DNA from: Sphingomonadales bacterium | GTDB lineage: Bacteria > Pseudomonadota > Alphaproteobacteria > Sphingomonadales > Sphingomonadaceae | NCBI GenBank assembly: GCA_004173185.1 | Contig: SEFZ01000020.1 | Location: 18,132-82,131 of the forward strand | Direction of reading: 5' to 3' | Length of the DNA stretch: 64,000 nucleotides | Shown: positions 10,036 to 21,391 of the stretch, piece after piece | Numbering within the stretch: the first letter of the stretch is position 1 | How the letters are laid out: each line of letters begins with the position of its first letter | Notes under the pieces: model-generated | Database searches by the model: none | Told to the model about the DNA's origin: nothing | Seen by the model: only the letters and a program-made list of their open reading frames with translations | Made by a program: the position numbers and the translations under genes

Positions 10036-11620
10036 CCGGCTTGCCCATCCTCTCGATCATGCTGGCGATCCCCGCGGTCGCCGCTGTCGCCTGCTTGTTC
10101 TCCAGCGCTAATAACGCGCGCTGGATCGCACTGGGCGCCACGCTTATCGATCTCGCGCTCGGCATCTGGCTGTGGGTGAATTTCGACATGAGCGACGGTG
10201 CTGCCCAATGGCAGTTCGTCGAGCATGTCCGCCTGTTTGGCGTTGGCGGCGTCGATTTCTCCTGGGCGCTCGGCATCGACGGCTTTGCGCTGATGCTGAT
10301 CATGCTCTCGGTCTTCCTCATGCCGATCTGCATCGGCGCGAGCTGGGTCGCGATCGAAAAGCGCGTGCCCGAATATATGGCCGCGATGCTTGCCACGCTG
10401 ATCCTGATGATCGGCACGTTCGCGGCACAGGATCTGCTGCTGTTCTACGTCTTCTTCGAAGGCGGCCTGATCCCGATGTACCTGATCATCGGCATCTGGG
10501 GCGGCGCGAACCGCATCTACGCTTCGTACAAATTCTTCCTCTACACGCTGGTCGGCTCGCTGCTGATGCTCGTCGCGATGATCGCAATGATCCTCAGCGC
10601 CGGCACTGCTTCGATCCCCGAGCTGATGACGCATGACTTCCCAGTCAGTTGGCAGACCTGGCTATGGCTGGCGTTCTTCGCGAGCTTCGCGGTCAAGATG
10701 CCGATGTGGCCGGTCCACACCTGGCTACCCGACGCGCACGTTCAGGCGCCGACCGCCGGTTCGGTGATCCTGGCCGGCGTGTTGCTGAAGCTCGGCGGCT
10801 ATGGCTTCCTGCGCTTCTCGCTGCCGATGTTCCCCGAAGCATCCGCGCAGTTCATGAACCTCGTGTTCGTGCTGTCGTGCATCGCAGTGGTCTACACGTC
10901 GCTGGTCGCGATGGTGCAGTCGGACATGAAGAAGCTGATCGCTTATTCCTCGGTCGCGCATATGGCGATCGTGACGATGGGGCTGTTCGCGTTCAACCAG
11001 CAGGGCATCGAAGGCGCGATGATGGTCATGCTCGGCCATGGTCTGGTCTCGGGCGCGCTCTTCCTGTGCGTCGGCGTGATCTATGATCGCCTGCATACCC
11101 GCGAGATCGACCGTTACGGCGGCCTTGCGATCAACATGCCGCGTTACGCTTTGCTGTTCATGCTCTTCACCATGGCCTCTGTCGGCCTGCCGGGCACCAG
11201 CAACTTCGTGGGTGAATTCCTGGGTCTCATGGGCGTCTATCAGGTTTCGACCTGGACCGCGTTCATCGGCACCACCGGCATCATCCTCGGCGCTGCATAT
11301 ATGCTGTATCTCTATCGCCGCGTCGTATTCGGCGATCTGACCAAGGACGATGTTCGCGCGATGCCCGATCTGAACGCGCGGGAAATCTCGCTGCTCGTGC
11401 CGATCGCAGCCGCCGTGCTGTGGATGGGTATCTATCCGGAGAGCTTCCTGAAGCCGATGCGTCCGGATGTGGAGCGTCTGGTTGAGCGGATGAGCCGTGC
11501 GGCACCTGTGGGTGACTCGCAGCCCACCGCCGGCAAGCCCGCGCCCGCTGGCGAACATCACGCTGCATCTGCCACCCAAGGCCACGAAGCCCCCGCTGCT
11601 GCGCACGGGGAGGCGCACTG

Positions 11621-11621
<1 letters not shown>
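10032..11621 (+). CDS. nuoM: NADH-quinone oxidoreductase subunit M
   Basis: NuoM (ND4 homologue, 529 aa) is an antiporter-like proton channel subunit. Signatures are [53 protein letters not shown] and [12 protein letters not shown]. The track starts it at a TTG (10017), but the ATG at 10032 overlaps the nuoL stop (ATGA) and gives a proper first helix, so I use that. The last 40 residues form an Ala/Pro/His-rich tail ([23 protein letters not shown] is its character) beyond the family core. Confidence 0.97.
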
Positions 11622-13062
<1,441 letters not shown>

Positions 13063-13066
<4 letters not shown>

Positions 13067-13764
13067 CCGCGACGATACGAACCGTCGCCGAGACGGGATC
13101 GACCAATGCAGATATGGCCGATCTCGTCCGCAGCGGTGCGAGCGAAGGGCTGTGGCTGCGCGCTGAGCGCCAGACCGCAGGCAAGGGCCGGCAGGGCAGG
13201 GAATGGGCATCGCCTGAGGGTAACCTCTACATCTCCACGGTTGTTCGCATTCGGCCAGGGGAGCCTGCGGCTGCCACGCTTGCGCTGGTCGCGGCGGTAG
13301 CGCTCCAGGAGACCATCGCGTTGTTCGCCGTGCGGCCGATGATCAAATGGCCCAACGACCTTCTGGTGAACGGTGCCAAGCTATCGGGCATATTGCTCGA
13401 GCGCGTGGACGATGCTGTTATCGTCGGCTTCGGCGTCAATCTTGCGCATTGCCCCGTGGGACTTGGCCAGCCGGCGACAAGTGTCAGCATCTATGCGCCT
13501 CCGCCCGAACCGCAGGTTGTCGCGGATACGCTCGCCGAAATTTTTGCGCGCTGGCTCTCGCGCTGGCGGGATGGCATCGCGCCGGTCCGCGAACGCTGGC
13601 TCGCCCGCGCGCACCCCATTGGCACTGCGCTCACCGCCCGATTGGCCGATGGCACCAGCGTCGATGGCTTGTTCGACGGCCTTACCAGCGACGGCGCGCT
13701 CATGCTTCGCTTGGCCGATGGCACGGTCCGTGCCATTCACGCGGGCGACGTGTTCCTGCTCTGA
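13063..13764 (+). CDS. birA: biotin--[acetyl-CoA-carboxylase] ligase, probable CTG start
   Basis: BirA attaches biotin to the carrier protein of acetyl-CoA carboxylase. This is the short class I form without an N-terminal DNA-binding domain. Motifs are GRQGREW (biotinyl-AMP loop) and KWPNDLL. The track ORF begins at ATG 13114, which would cut off the conserved ETGSTN segment. In the same frame upstream there is no ATG, GTG or TTG before the stop at 13027, but a CTG at 13063 overlaps the nuoN stop (CTGA) and yields [16 protein letters not shown] therefore infer a CTG start by coupling; length would be 233 aa. Confidence 0.85.
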
Positions 13765-13777
13765 AAGGGCTTTTTGC

Positions 13778-14554
13778 ATGCTGCTCGCGATTGACGCTGG
13801 CAACACCAATGTCGTCTTTGCGCTGGTCGAAGCCGGGGAGATCCGCGCGCGCTGGCGCATCGCCACCGATCCGCGCCGCACCGCGGACGAATATGCCGTG
13901 TGGCTCAGCCAATTGCTCAGCCTTGAAGGCTACGAAATGGGCAGCGTGAACGGCGTTATCATCGGGACCGTGGTGCCGCGTGCGCTCCACAATCTTCAGG
14001 TGCTGAGCCAGAAATATTTCAAGACCGAAGCCGTGGTGGCCGGGCAGGGTAAGGCGGCGTGGGACTTCCATCTCGATGTCGAGGAGCCGGAGAGCCTTGG
14101 CGCAGACCGCGCGCTCAACACCATCGCCGCGCATGCCCGGCACAAGGGCGATCTGATCGTCATCGATTTCGGGACCGCCGCGACCTTCGACGTGGTCGAT
14201 TATACCGGGGCCTATAAAGGCGGGATCATCGCTCCCGGCATCAATTTGTCGCTCGACGCGCTGGTCACCGCAGCCGCCAAGCTGCCCCGTATCGCGATCG
14301 AAGCGCCGACAAGCGACAGCGTGATCGGGCGGAACACGGTCAGCCAGATGCATATCGGCATCTATTGGGGTTATATCGCGATGATCGAGGGTCTGGTCGA
14401 CCGGATGAAGGCCGAGGTTGGCCGGCCCTTGAAGGTCATCGCCACCGGTGGCCTTGCGGTATTGTTCGAGAAGCAGACCGATGTGTTCGACGTGATCGAG
14501 CCGGATCTGACGATTCAGGGGCTGGCGATGCTCTGGGAACGCGCATCGGCCTAG
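13778..14554 (+). CDS. coaX: type III pantothenate kinase
   Basis: CoaX phosphorylates pantothenate, the first step of coenzyme A synthesis. The acetate/sugar kinase-like (ASKHA) fold is marked by DAGNTN at residues 6-11, GADRALN and DFGTAATFD. The track places the start at 13373 inside birA, but the ATG at 13778 gives the exact family N terminus ([11 protein letters not shown]) and 258 aa, the usual length. It follows birA by 13 bases, consistent with one transcript. Confidence 0.96.
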   Translation: MLLAIDAGNTNVVFALVEAGEIRARWRIATDPRRTADEYAVWLSQLLSLEGYEMGSVNGVIIGTVVPRALHNLQVLSQKYFKTEAVVAGQGKAAWDFHLDVEEPESLGADRALNTIAAHARHKGDLIVIDFGTAATFDVVDYTGAYKGGIIAPGINLSLDALVTAAAKLPRIAIEAPTSDSVIGRNTVSQMHIGIYWGYIAMIEGLVDRMKAEVGRPLKVIATGGLAVLFEKQTDVFDVIEPDLTIQGLAMLWERASA

Positions 14555-14612
14555 CATTCATTGCCGCTGGTAAAGATCCGATCGTCCAGCAGGGGTTGAG
14601 CTTCCTCCCCAC

Positions 14613-16268
14613 ATGCGCGACAGCGTGCGGGTGACTCCAGGAAAAGAACTAGTTTTCGTCGCGCTCGGCGGATCGGGCGAGATTGGCATGAACGTCAATC
14701 TCTATGGCTGTAACGGCAAATGGCTCATGGTCGATTGCGGCATCACCTTTGGTGATTCCAATTACCCGGGCATCGATATCATCCTGCCCGACCTGCAATT
14801 TATCGAGGACCGCCTCGATGATCTGCTCGGCATCGTGCTTACGCACGGGCATGAGGATCATATCGGCGCCTTGCCCTATTTCGCAGCCGACCTCGGCGTG
14901 CCGCTATACGCGACGCCGTTCACCGCGGGGCTCATCCACGGAAAGCTCGAAGAGGAAGGCAATGCCGACCGCATCAAGCTGAACGTGGTGAAGGAAGAGG
15001 GGCCGATCCAGATCGGGCCGTTCACCGTTACCTATATGCCGCTGGCGCACTCGATTCCCGAGGGCAATGCCGTGAAGATCGACACGCCTTACGGCACGAT
15101 CTTCCACACCGGCGACTGGAAGCTGGACGATGCGCCTGCGCTGGGCGGGCAATCGACCGCTGCCGAACTCTCCGCAGTCGGCGACAAGGGCGTGCTCGCA
15201 TTAGTCTGCGATTCGACCAACGTCTTCAATCCCCAGGCTTCGGGTTCGGAAGCTGATGTCCGCATCGGGCTCGATGAGGTCGTGGCCGGGATCAAGGGCC
15301 GCGTGCTGGTCACCACCTTTGCTTCGAACGCCGCACGACTTGAAACTTTGGGGGCGGTCGCTCGCGATACCGGACGCCAGCTTTGCGTGGCCGGTCGCTC
15401 GCTCGATCGCATCCTGCGCGTTGCCAAGGCGACTGGCTATCTGCGCGATTTCCCCGATACGATCGATTTCGACACCGCAATGTCGCTGCCCGCAAATCAG
15501 GTGATGATCATCGCCACGGGCGGGCAGGGTGAGGCACGCGCTGCGCTCAACCGCATCGCCGAAGACACCCACGTCCTCAAGCTGCACAAGGGCGACACCG
15601 TCGTCTTCTCATCGCGCCAGATCCCCGGCAACGAAGTCGCGATCGGCCGGATCATGAACACGCTGGCCGGCAAGGGCGTCGAGCTGATTACCGAGCGGCA
15701 GGCGTTCATCCACGTCTCGGGCCATCCGGGCCGTCCCGAGCTTGCCGAGATGTATAAGTGGATCCGCCCGGAGATCCTGATCCCGGTGCACGGCGAAGTT
15801 CGCCACATGCACGAGCAGGCGCGCTTTGGCCTGTCCGAAGGCGTGCCGCAGGCGATCAATCAGGTGAATGGCGATATCTGGAAGCTCGCGCCGGGCAAGC
15901 CGAAGAAGATCGGCGATGCGCCGGTTGGCCGGCTTGTGCTCGATGGCGATGTGATCCTGCCCGCCGATGGCACTACGATCAACGAGCGCCGCCGCGTCGC
16001 GCTCTATGGCCAGATCTCGGTCGCAGTAGCGATCCGGCAGGGCAAGCTGATCGGCGAACCGCAGATACGCCTGCAGGGCGTGCCGGTCGAGGAAGACCGC
16101 GACAATTTCATCGCCGATGCCGCTGACGCGGCCGCTGCTGCGGTGAAGAAGGAAACCAGCCGCGATCTGGAGAAACTGCGCGAGGCGCTTCGCCTTTCGG
16201 TCCGTCGCGTCGCAGTGAAATTTACCGGCAAGAAGCCCGTCGTCGACGTGCTGATTGTGGAGACCTGA
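14613..16268 (+). CDS. rnj: ribonuclease J
   Basis: RNase J is a metallo-beta-lactamase fold (beta-CASP) ribonuclease with endo- and 5'-exonuclease activity in RNA turnover and rRNA processing. The metal site appears as THGHEDHIGALPY, with GGSGEIGMN at the N terminus and HVSGHPGRPEL in the beta-CASP region. At 551 aa it has the normal length including the C-terminal domain. Placement after birA-coaX is common in alphaproteobacteria. The DUF1467 gene follows after 4 bases. Confidence 0.96.
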   Translation: MRDSVRVTPGKELVFVALGGSGEIGMNVNLYGCNGKWLMVDCGITFGDSNYPGIDIILPDLQFIEDRLDDLLGIVLTHGHEDHIGALPYFAADLGVPLYATPFTAGLIHGKLEEEGNADRIKLNVVKEEGPIQIGPFTVTYMPLAHSIPEGNAVKIDTPYGTIFHTGDWKLDDAPALGGQSTAAELSAVGDKGVLALVCDSTNVFNPQASGSEADVRIGLDEVVAGIKGRVLVTTFASNAARLETLGAVARDTGRQLCVAGRSLDRILRVAKATGYLRDFPDTIDFDTAMSLPANQVMIIATGGQGEARAALNRIAEDTHVLKLHKGDTVVFSSRQIPGNEVAIGRIMNTLAGKGVELITERQAFIHVSGHPGRPELAEMYKWIRPEILIPVHGEVRHMHEQARFGLSEGVPQAINQVNGDIWKLAPGKPKKIGDAPVGRLVLDGDVILPADGTTINERRRVALYGQISVAVAIRQGKLIGEPQIRLQGVPVEEDRDNFIADAADAAAAAVKKETSRDLEKLREALRLSVRRVAVKFTGKKPVVDVLIVET

Positions 16269-16272
16269 TCCA

Positions 16273-16533
16273 ATGAAGTGGCAGTCCGCGCTCGCGATCT
16301 ACATGCTGTTCTGGGTCATGTCGGCTTTCCTCGTGCTGCCGTTCGGCGTGAAGACCAGCGAGGAAGCCGGGGCCGAACTGGTGCCGGGACAGTCGCCCAG
16401 CGCGCCGCACGAGTTCAACGTGAAGAAAATGGCATTCCGCACCACCATCGTGGCGACGGTGTTGTTTGGGATTTTCTGGCTGAACTACATCTATGGCTGG
16501 GTGACTACCGACATGCTGGATTGGGCGAACTAG
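16273..16533 (+). CDS. DUF1467 family membrane protein
   Basis: An 86-aa protein with two membrane segments (about residues 4-22 and 58-76) separated by a charged loop containing FGVKTSEEAGAELVPGQ, a signature I associate with the DUF1467 family. The track start at 16255 lies inside rnj; the ATG at 16273 matches the family start (MKWQSALAIYMLFWV). It is the last gene of the plus-strand run that begins with nuo, and a palindromic repeat follows its stop. Its function is unknown. Confidence 0.85.
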   Translation: MKWQSALAIYMLFWVMSAFLVLPFGVKTSEEAGAELVPGQSPSAPHEFNVKKMAFRTTIVATVLFGIFWLNYIYGWVTTDMLDWAN

Positions 16534-16554
16534 CGAACCGCAGACCGATTGCTT

Positions 16555-16659
16555 CGTCACCCCGGCCTCGTGCCGGGGTCGACCAGGCATCCTCGTTGAG
16601 ACGCGTGCGCTGTGCTTGGCTCGCCTCCCGGTGGCCCCCGGAACAAGTCCGGAGTGACG
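16555..16659. repeat. palindromic intergenic repeat, copy 1
   Basis: A 105-base segment whose ends are near-perfect inverted copies (CGTCACCCCGG and CCGGAGTGACG, 10 of 11 pairs). The left arm also holds a local hairpin, ACCCCGGC-CTCGT-GCCGGGGT. A second element of the same design lies at 46967-47075. It sits between convergent genes and may end transcription from both sides. No transposase is present, so it could be a REP- or MITE-like element. Confidence 0.75.
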
Positions 16660-16675
16660 GGTGGCGCATCCGCCG

Positions 16676-18961
16676 CTAGTTCCGCAGCCGCTCGATCGCC
16701 TGCGCCAGCGCGACATACAGCTTGCCCATATCCGAAGACAGCAACGTCACGCCCAGCGGTGAGCCGTCACGCAGCGTCAGGATCTGGCGGAGCATCGCTT
16801 CGAAATCGTGGATGTAGCGATTGACGTTGTCGCGGAAGACATCGTCCTCGTCATAGAGCTTGTGGATCTCGCGCGCATCGCCCGCATCGAGCACACGCAC
16901 CGCGCGGCGGGTGAAGACCCCGCGGTCGCCCTTGAGATACGCGGCCCAGGCGCTGTCGGTCACGTCGGCCGCGAAGGTCTTGGTGATGTCGATCGAGTTG
17001 GAGTTCAATGCCTCGATCAGCAGCGAGACGCGCCGGGCGAAATTGTCGCCATCGGCTTCCTCGCGCGCTGCCTTGCCGGCCTCCATCTGCGCTTCGATCT
17101 GGCTGGTGCTTTCGGCGAGCTTCACCATCTGCATCGTCAGCCGCTCGGATGCGCGGTTGGCGGCGTTGACCGCGGCTTCGGTGGTCTGGCCCAGCTCGAT
17201 CAGCTGACGGCGCACGGTTTCGTCCATCGCCCGGCGCAGCGCCGTGGTGCTTGCTTCCTCCAGCGCGCGGGTTGCGCCGGGGACGATCCCCGCAATCGCA
17301 TCGCGCGCATGATCGGCGGCGGCGGCGGCAGTCTCGCGGACGCGGAGCAGCGCATCGACCAGTTGCGGCGCGGCATCCTCGGCAAAGGTGCGGGTGGTCT
17401 GGATCGTCTCGTCAACGATCTGCTCCAGCGCCTGTGCGCGCTCGCCGCCGGTCTCCAGCGTTTCGAGCAAGGACGCCTGCGTCTTGGCGAGCGTATCGCG
17501 CTGCTGGGCGACCACATCGGCAATCGCTTCGATCGCGTCGTGGGTGCTCTCGGCAGCGGTGACGAGCGCGAGCAATTCGGGCTTGGCACCCGATACGATC
17601 TGTCGGCTGGAGAGGATCCGCGCATCGAGCCGCGCCAGCGCCTCGGGCAACGTCTCATCGATCTCACGCGCAGAGGCATCGAGCGAAGTCAAAAGGTCTT
17701 CGGAGGTGTGGATTACGCGGCGGGCAATCGCATCGCCGCTTTCCATCGCCACGGCCATGCCATCGACCGATGCATGCAGTGCGCTGACCGATGCGGCCAG
17801 CCCCTGGGTGCGGTCCATCCCGGCGGCGTGGAGCACCTGAAACTCGCGATCGAGCTTGTCGACGCCGCTGGAAAGCCCGGTGAGCAGCGTATCGGCGCGG
17901 CCCTGCTCTTCGCCCAGCCGCGTGCCGACCCGGCCGATCGCGTCCTCGATCGTCGCCATGCGCTCGCTGAGCGCTTCGGTGGTGTCCTTGCTCGCGCGAT
18001 CCAGCGCGGCCTGATTGGCCTCCAGCATCGCGAGGATGGCTTCGCCCTGCGCCGCGATCCCCTTGCGCGCTTCGTCCACTGCATTGGCGGCGCGATCGAG
18101 CATCCCGTCGACTTCGGCCGACATCTGGCCGGTAACGGCTTCGAGCCGCGCGCTGGCGGTCTCGCTGGTCGCTTCCATGCGGGCAATATGCGCCGCGAGG
18201 CGATCGGCAGCGCCCCCCGCAACCTGATCCGCTTCGCGCCCACGATCGGCCAGTGCAGACAATTGCGTGTCGAGCGATGCCGCACGCTCGCTGGCGAGCA
18301 GACCGGCTGCGTCCACGCGCTCGGCGAGCCCGCGCATTTCGTCATGCGCCTTGGGCAGGGATGCCAGCACGATCGCGACGCGGCGCTCGGCTTCGCCCGC
18401 CGCGAGCGTCAATGTGCGGCTGCTGCCGTCAAGCGTGGCGGATTGGTGCGCCACGGTGCCCGCGACATCGGCGATCTGCTCGGCGGCGCGATCCCCCATC
18501 GCGATCAATATATCGGTTTGTTCGGCGAGTGCGACGCGGTTCTCATCGATCTTGCGCGCCAGCGACGCGACGATCCGGTCGAGCGCGGCGGCTTCCATCC
18601 GCATCGTATGCGCGGTTGCGCCAAAGCGGCGCGCTTCCGAACGGCTGGTGCGCATCGCGAGCATATAAAGCACGCCGATCAGCACCGGCGGCACACAGAG
18701 CGCGGCGATCAGCTGAACCAGTGCAACCGGCGACATTCCGGCCTGCATCGCGGGCAGCGCCAGCCAGCCCAGCCCAACGAACGATCCCAGCGCGGCAAGG
18801 ATCGCGAGCGCGGGCAACAGCCAGCCCCAATTGCGCCCCGGCGCATATTCTTCGAGGTCCTCGTCCACGACCGGCACCACGGCTTCGGAGAGCACGAGCG
18901 GCTCTTCGGTATCGGTTGCGAACATCTGTTCGACTGGTTTGGCCCCACTCATGTGGCCCAT
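16676..18961 (-). CDS. large membrane-anchored coiled-coil protein
   Basis: A 761-aa protein with an acidic N-terminal cytoplasmic segment, two membrane helices (about residues 45-70 and 78-102), and then some 500 residues of Ala/Glu/Asp/Arg-rich heptad-like sequence indicating a long coiled coil, with a compact C-terminal region (LLIEALNSNSIDITKTFAADVTD onward). I recognise no catalytic motif. Architecture resembles membrane-anchored structural or polar-organising proteins, but this is analogy only. The start could be the ATG at 18961 or at 18952. It is divergent from the HPt-like gene at 19035. Confidence 0.85.
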   Translation of the reverse strand: MGHMSGAKPVEQMFATDTEEPLVLSEAVVPVVDEDLEEYAPGRNWGWLLPALAILAALGSFVGLGWLALPAMQAGMSPVALVQLIAALCVPPVLIGVLYMLAMRTSRSEARRFGATAHTMRMEAAALDRIVASLARKIDENRVALAEQTDILIAMGDRAAEQIADVAGTVAHQSATLDGSSRTLTLAAGEAERRVAIVLASLPKAHDEMRGLAERVDAAGLLASERAASLDTQLSALADRGREADQVAGGAADRLAAHIARMEATSETASARLEAVTGQMSAEVDGMLDRAANAVDEARKGIAAQGEAILAMLEANQAALDRASKDTTEALSERMATIEDAIGRVGTRLGEEQGRADTLLTGLSSGVDKLDREFQVLHAAGMDRTQGLAASVSALHASVDGMAVAMESGDAIARRVIHTSEDLLTSLDASAREIDETLPEALARLDARILSSRQIVSGAKPELLALVTAAESTHDAIEAIADVVAQQRDTLAKTQASLLETLETGGERAQALEQIVDETIQTTRTFAEDAAPQLVDALLRVRETAAAAADHARDAIAGIVPGATRALEEASTTALRRAMDETVRRQLIELGQTTEAAVNAANRASERLTMQMVKLAESTSQIEAQMEAGKAAREEADGDNFARRVSLLIEALNSNSIDITKTFAADVTDSAWAAYLKGDRGVFTRRAVRVLDAGDAREIHKLYDEDDVFRDNVNRYIHDFEAMLRQILTLRDGSPLGVTLLSSDMGKLYVALAQAIERLRN

Positions 18962-19034
18962 TTACCACATTATTGCGCTGGACCAACACCGTAAGGAAAC
19001 GGAGCGTTAACTTTGGGTCTGATAGCGTCGCCCG

Positions 19035-19328
19035 ATGGCGTATGATCCCGGTGCAATCGATGCGACCTTGGCGGCGGCGGTGGGCGATGAGCCCCAGCTG
19101 ATTGCCGAGCTGCGTGAAGCGTTTCTCGACAGCGTTCGCCGCTGCCTTGAGGGAATGAAGGGCGCTGACAGCCCCGATGCATGGAGCGGGGCGGCGCTGC
19201 GTCTCAAGGGTCTTGCCGCCAGCTTTGGCGCGGTTCGCCTGATGGTTCTCGCGTCCGAAGCAGCGACCGCACAGGCGCATGACAGCGCCGTGCTGCGCAA
19301 GCTTCACCGCGCGGTCGAACGGCTGTAA
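19035..19328 (+). CDS. HPt-like domain protein lacking the phospho-histidine
   Basis: A 97-aa all-helical protein with the layout of a histidine phosphotransfer domain: an acidic first helix, then ALRLKGLAASFGAVRLMVLASEAATA, which aligns with the HPt core AxHxLKGxxxxxGA. The position of the phosphorylated His is Leu55 here, so it should not accept phosphate. It is divergent from the coiled-coil gene. It may be a decoy or binding module. The HPt assignment is by motif alone, so moderate confidence. Confidence 0.7.
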   Translation: MAYDPGAIDATLAAAVGDEPQLIAELREAFLDSVRRCLEGMKGADSPDAWSGAALRLKGLAASFGAVRLMVLASEAATAQAHDSAVLRKLHRAVERL

Positions 19329-19360
19329 GCTGGCTCCGGCTCTAGCGCCGGAGACCTGAT

Positions 19361-20206
19361 TTGCGTTTCTTTCTGACCTTCCTCGGAATGCTCGCGATGT
19401 TCGCGAGCGGCTTTGCGCATGCACAGGTGGTCGATGATCGCCCGATCGTCGTCACCGGCCGCCAGGGCGATGACCCCAAAAAGGAAGTGCAGCGCCAGCT
19501 CCGCCAGATCGTCACCACGATCGACGGACAGCTCGCCCGCTTTGCCGATCCGGTGTGCCCGATGGTCATCGGCCTCTCCCCCGAAAGCAATCTGACCGTG
19601 ATGCGCCGGATGCGCGCCATCGCCGCCGAAGCCGGGGCGAAGATCGCTGAGGATCGCTGCAACCCCAATATCGTGATCATCATCGCCGCGGATGCCGATG
19701 TTTTTACCGCAGCGCTACGCAAGCGCTTCCCCAAGATGTTCGCCGGGCTGCGCGACGGCGAATTGCGCCGCGCCAAGAAGGAAGGTCCGGTCCATGCGTG
19801 GAATACGGTGGAAGTGCGCAACGAGAATAACCTCGGCGCAGAAAGCGGGGAGGGGGACGAACCACCAACGCTGGAGATCCAATCCGCATCGAATATCGTG
19901 CGCTCGACCCAGCAGGTGACGGTGTCTTCGATCGTCGTGATCGACGATCAGGCCGCGCTCGGCAAATCGCTCACCCAGATCGCCGATTTCGCTGCGATGC
20001 GCACGCTTTCAGGGGCTCGTCCGCCGCGTCAGGCGGGGATGGCCGATACGATCCTGTCGCTGTTCGACAATGATGGCGCGCCACCGCCGCCGGGGCTCAC
20101 CGCGCTCGATAGCGGCTTCATCAAGGAGCTGTATTTCGGCGAGGGTAATGCCACCGCGCGGCAAAAGTCCCGCCGGATCGCGCGCCGGGTTGTGAAGGAG
20201 CCCTAA
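19361..20206 (+). CDS. exported hypothetical protein
   Basis: A 281-aa protein starting at TTG, with a GGAG ribosome site seven bases upstream. The TTG is needed for the signal peptide (MRFFLTFLGMLAMFASGFAHA, cleavage near AHA-QV). The mature part has a DRPIVVTGRQ segment and a later region of mixed alpha/beta character with no recognised catalytic motif. It ends four bases into the convergent VWA gene. Function unknown. Confidence 0.75.
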   Translation: MRFFLTFLGMLAMFASGFAHAQVVDDRPIVVTGRQGDDPKKEVQRQLRQIVTTIDGQLARFADPVCPMVIGLSPESNLTVMRRMRAIAAEAGAKIAEDRCNPNIVIIIAADADVFTAALRKRFPKMFAGLRDGELRRAKKEGPVHAWNTVEVRNENNLGAESGEGDEPPTLEIQSASNIVRSTQQVTVSSIVVIDDQAALGKSLTQIADFAAMRTLSGARPPRQAGMADTILSLFDNDGAPPPPGLTALDSGFIKELYFGEGNATARQKSRRIARRVVKEP

Positions 20207-21381
20207 CGCTTCCGGCTAAGCTCGCGCATCGCGTCGTCCAGCCCGGATAGCGTCAGGCCATACATGCGGTCGGTCATCAGCTCGCGGATAATCTTCACCG
20301 ATTGGGTATAGCCCCATTGCGCTTCGGGCAGCACGTTGAGCCATACGGCAGCGGGATAGGTGTTGGTCATCCGCTGGAGCCACACGGCGCCGGCTTCCTC
20401 GTTGAAATGCTCGACCGAGCCGCCGGGATGGGTGATCTCATAGGCGCTCATCGAGGCATCTCCGACGAAGATCAGCTTATAATCATGGCCATATTTGTGG
20501 AGGATGTCCCACATCGGCGTCCGCTCGGTGAAGCGGCGGCGATTGTCCTTCCACACGCCTTCATAGGGGCAATTGTGGAAGTAGAAGAATTCGAGATTTT
20601 TGAACTCGCTGGTCGCGGCGGAGAACAATTCTTCGCACAGCTTCACGAACGGGTCCATGGATCCGCCGACATCGAGGAACAGCAGCAGCTTCACCGCATT
20701 GTGCCGCTCGGCGCGCATCTTGATGTCGAGCCAGCCCTGCTTTGCGGTCCCCTCGATCGTACCGTCGATATCCAATTCGTCCTGTGCGCCTTCGCGCGCA
20801 AACCGGCGCAGGCGGCGTAGCGCCACCTTGATGTTGCGGGTGCCGAGTTCGCGGGTCGCGTCGAGATTCTTGAACTCGCGCTGGTCCCACACCTTCATCG
20901 CGCGCTTATGGACGCTCTCGCCGCCGATGCGGACGCCTTCGGGGTTGTAACCGGAGTTGCCGTACGGGGACGTGCCGCCGGTGCCGACCCATTTGTTGCC
21001 GCCCTGATGCCGGCCCTGCTGCTCTTCGAGCCGCTTCTTGAGCGTCTCCATGATCTCGTCCCACGAGCCCTGCGACTTGATCGCTTCCATCTCTTCGGGC
21101 GTCAGGAATTTCTCGGCCACTGCGCGCAGCCAGTCCTCGGGGATTTCGGCGGGCTTGACGCCATAATTGGTGGCGACGCCCTTGAAGACCTTGGCAAAGA
21201 CCTGATCGAAGCGATCGAGCAGCCCCTCATCCTTCACGAAGGTGGCGCGGGCGAGATAATAGAAAGCCTCAGGCGTGCGATCGATCACGTCGCGCTCGAG
21301 CGCTTCGAGCAGGATCAGATGCTCCTTCAGGCTCGCCTGAATGCCGGCCGCGCGAAGCTCGTCGAGGAAGGAGAAGAACAT
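20203..21381 (-). CDS. VWA domain-containing CoxE-like protein
   Basis: A 392-aa protein of the CoxE/VWA type that usually works with a MoxR ATPase in protein maturation or complex assembly. Near the centre is a von Willebrand A-like region with LLFLDVGGSMDPFVKLCEELFSA (a MIDAS-like DxGxS) and FVGDASMSAYEI. The N-terminal region (SFLDELRAAGI) is typical of the family. Its likely partner, the MoxR gene, lies 2.8 kb away at 24200 on the same strand, separated by an ABC exporter cassette and a GFA gene. Confidence 0.9.
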   Translation of the reverse strand: MFFSFLDELRAAGIQASLKEHLILLEALERDVIDRTPEAFYYLARATFVKDEGLLDRFDQVFAKVFKGVATNYGVKPAEIPEDWLRAVAEKFLTPEEMEAIKSQGSWDEIMETLKKRLEEQQGRHQGGNKWVGTGGTSPYGNSGYNPEGVRIGGESVHKRAMKVWDQREFKNLDATRELGTRNIKVALRRLRRFAREGAQDELDIDGTIEGTAKQGWLDIKMRAERHNAVKLLLFLDVGGSMDPFVKLCEELFSAATSEFKNLEFFYFHNCPYEGVWKDNRRRFTERTPMWDILHKYGHDYKLIFVGDASMSAYEITHPGGSVEHFNEEAGAVWLQRMTNTYPAAVWLNVLPEAQWGYTQSVKIIRELMTDRMYGLTLSGLDDAMRELSRKR

Positions 21382-21391
21382 GCTGCGATGT

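Noticed and set aside
16808-18994. 728-aa plus-strand ORF opposite the coiled-coil gene
   Set aside because: Antisense shadow; the minus-strand protein has membrane helices and heptads, while this one is an unstructured Gly/Arg/His mixture.
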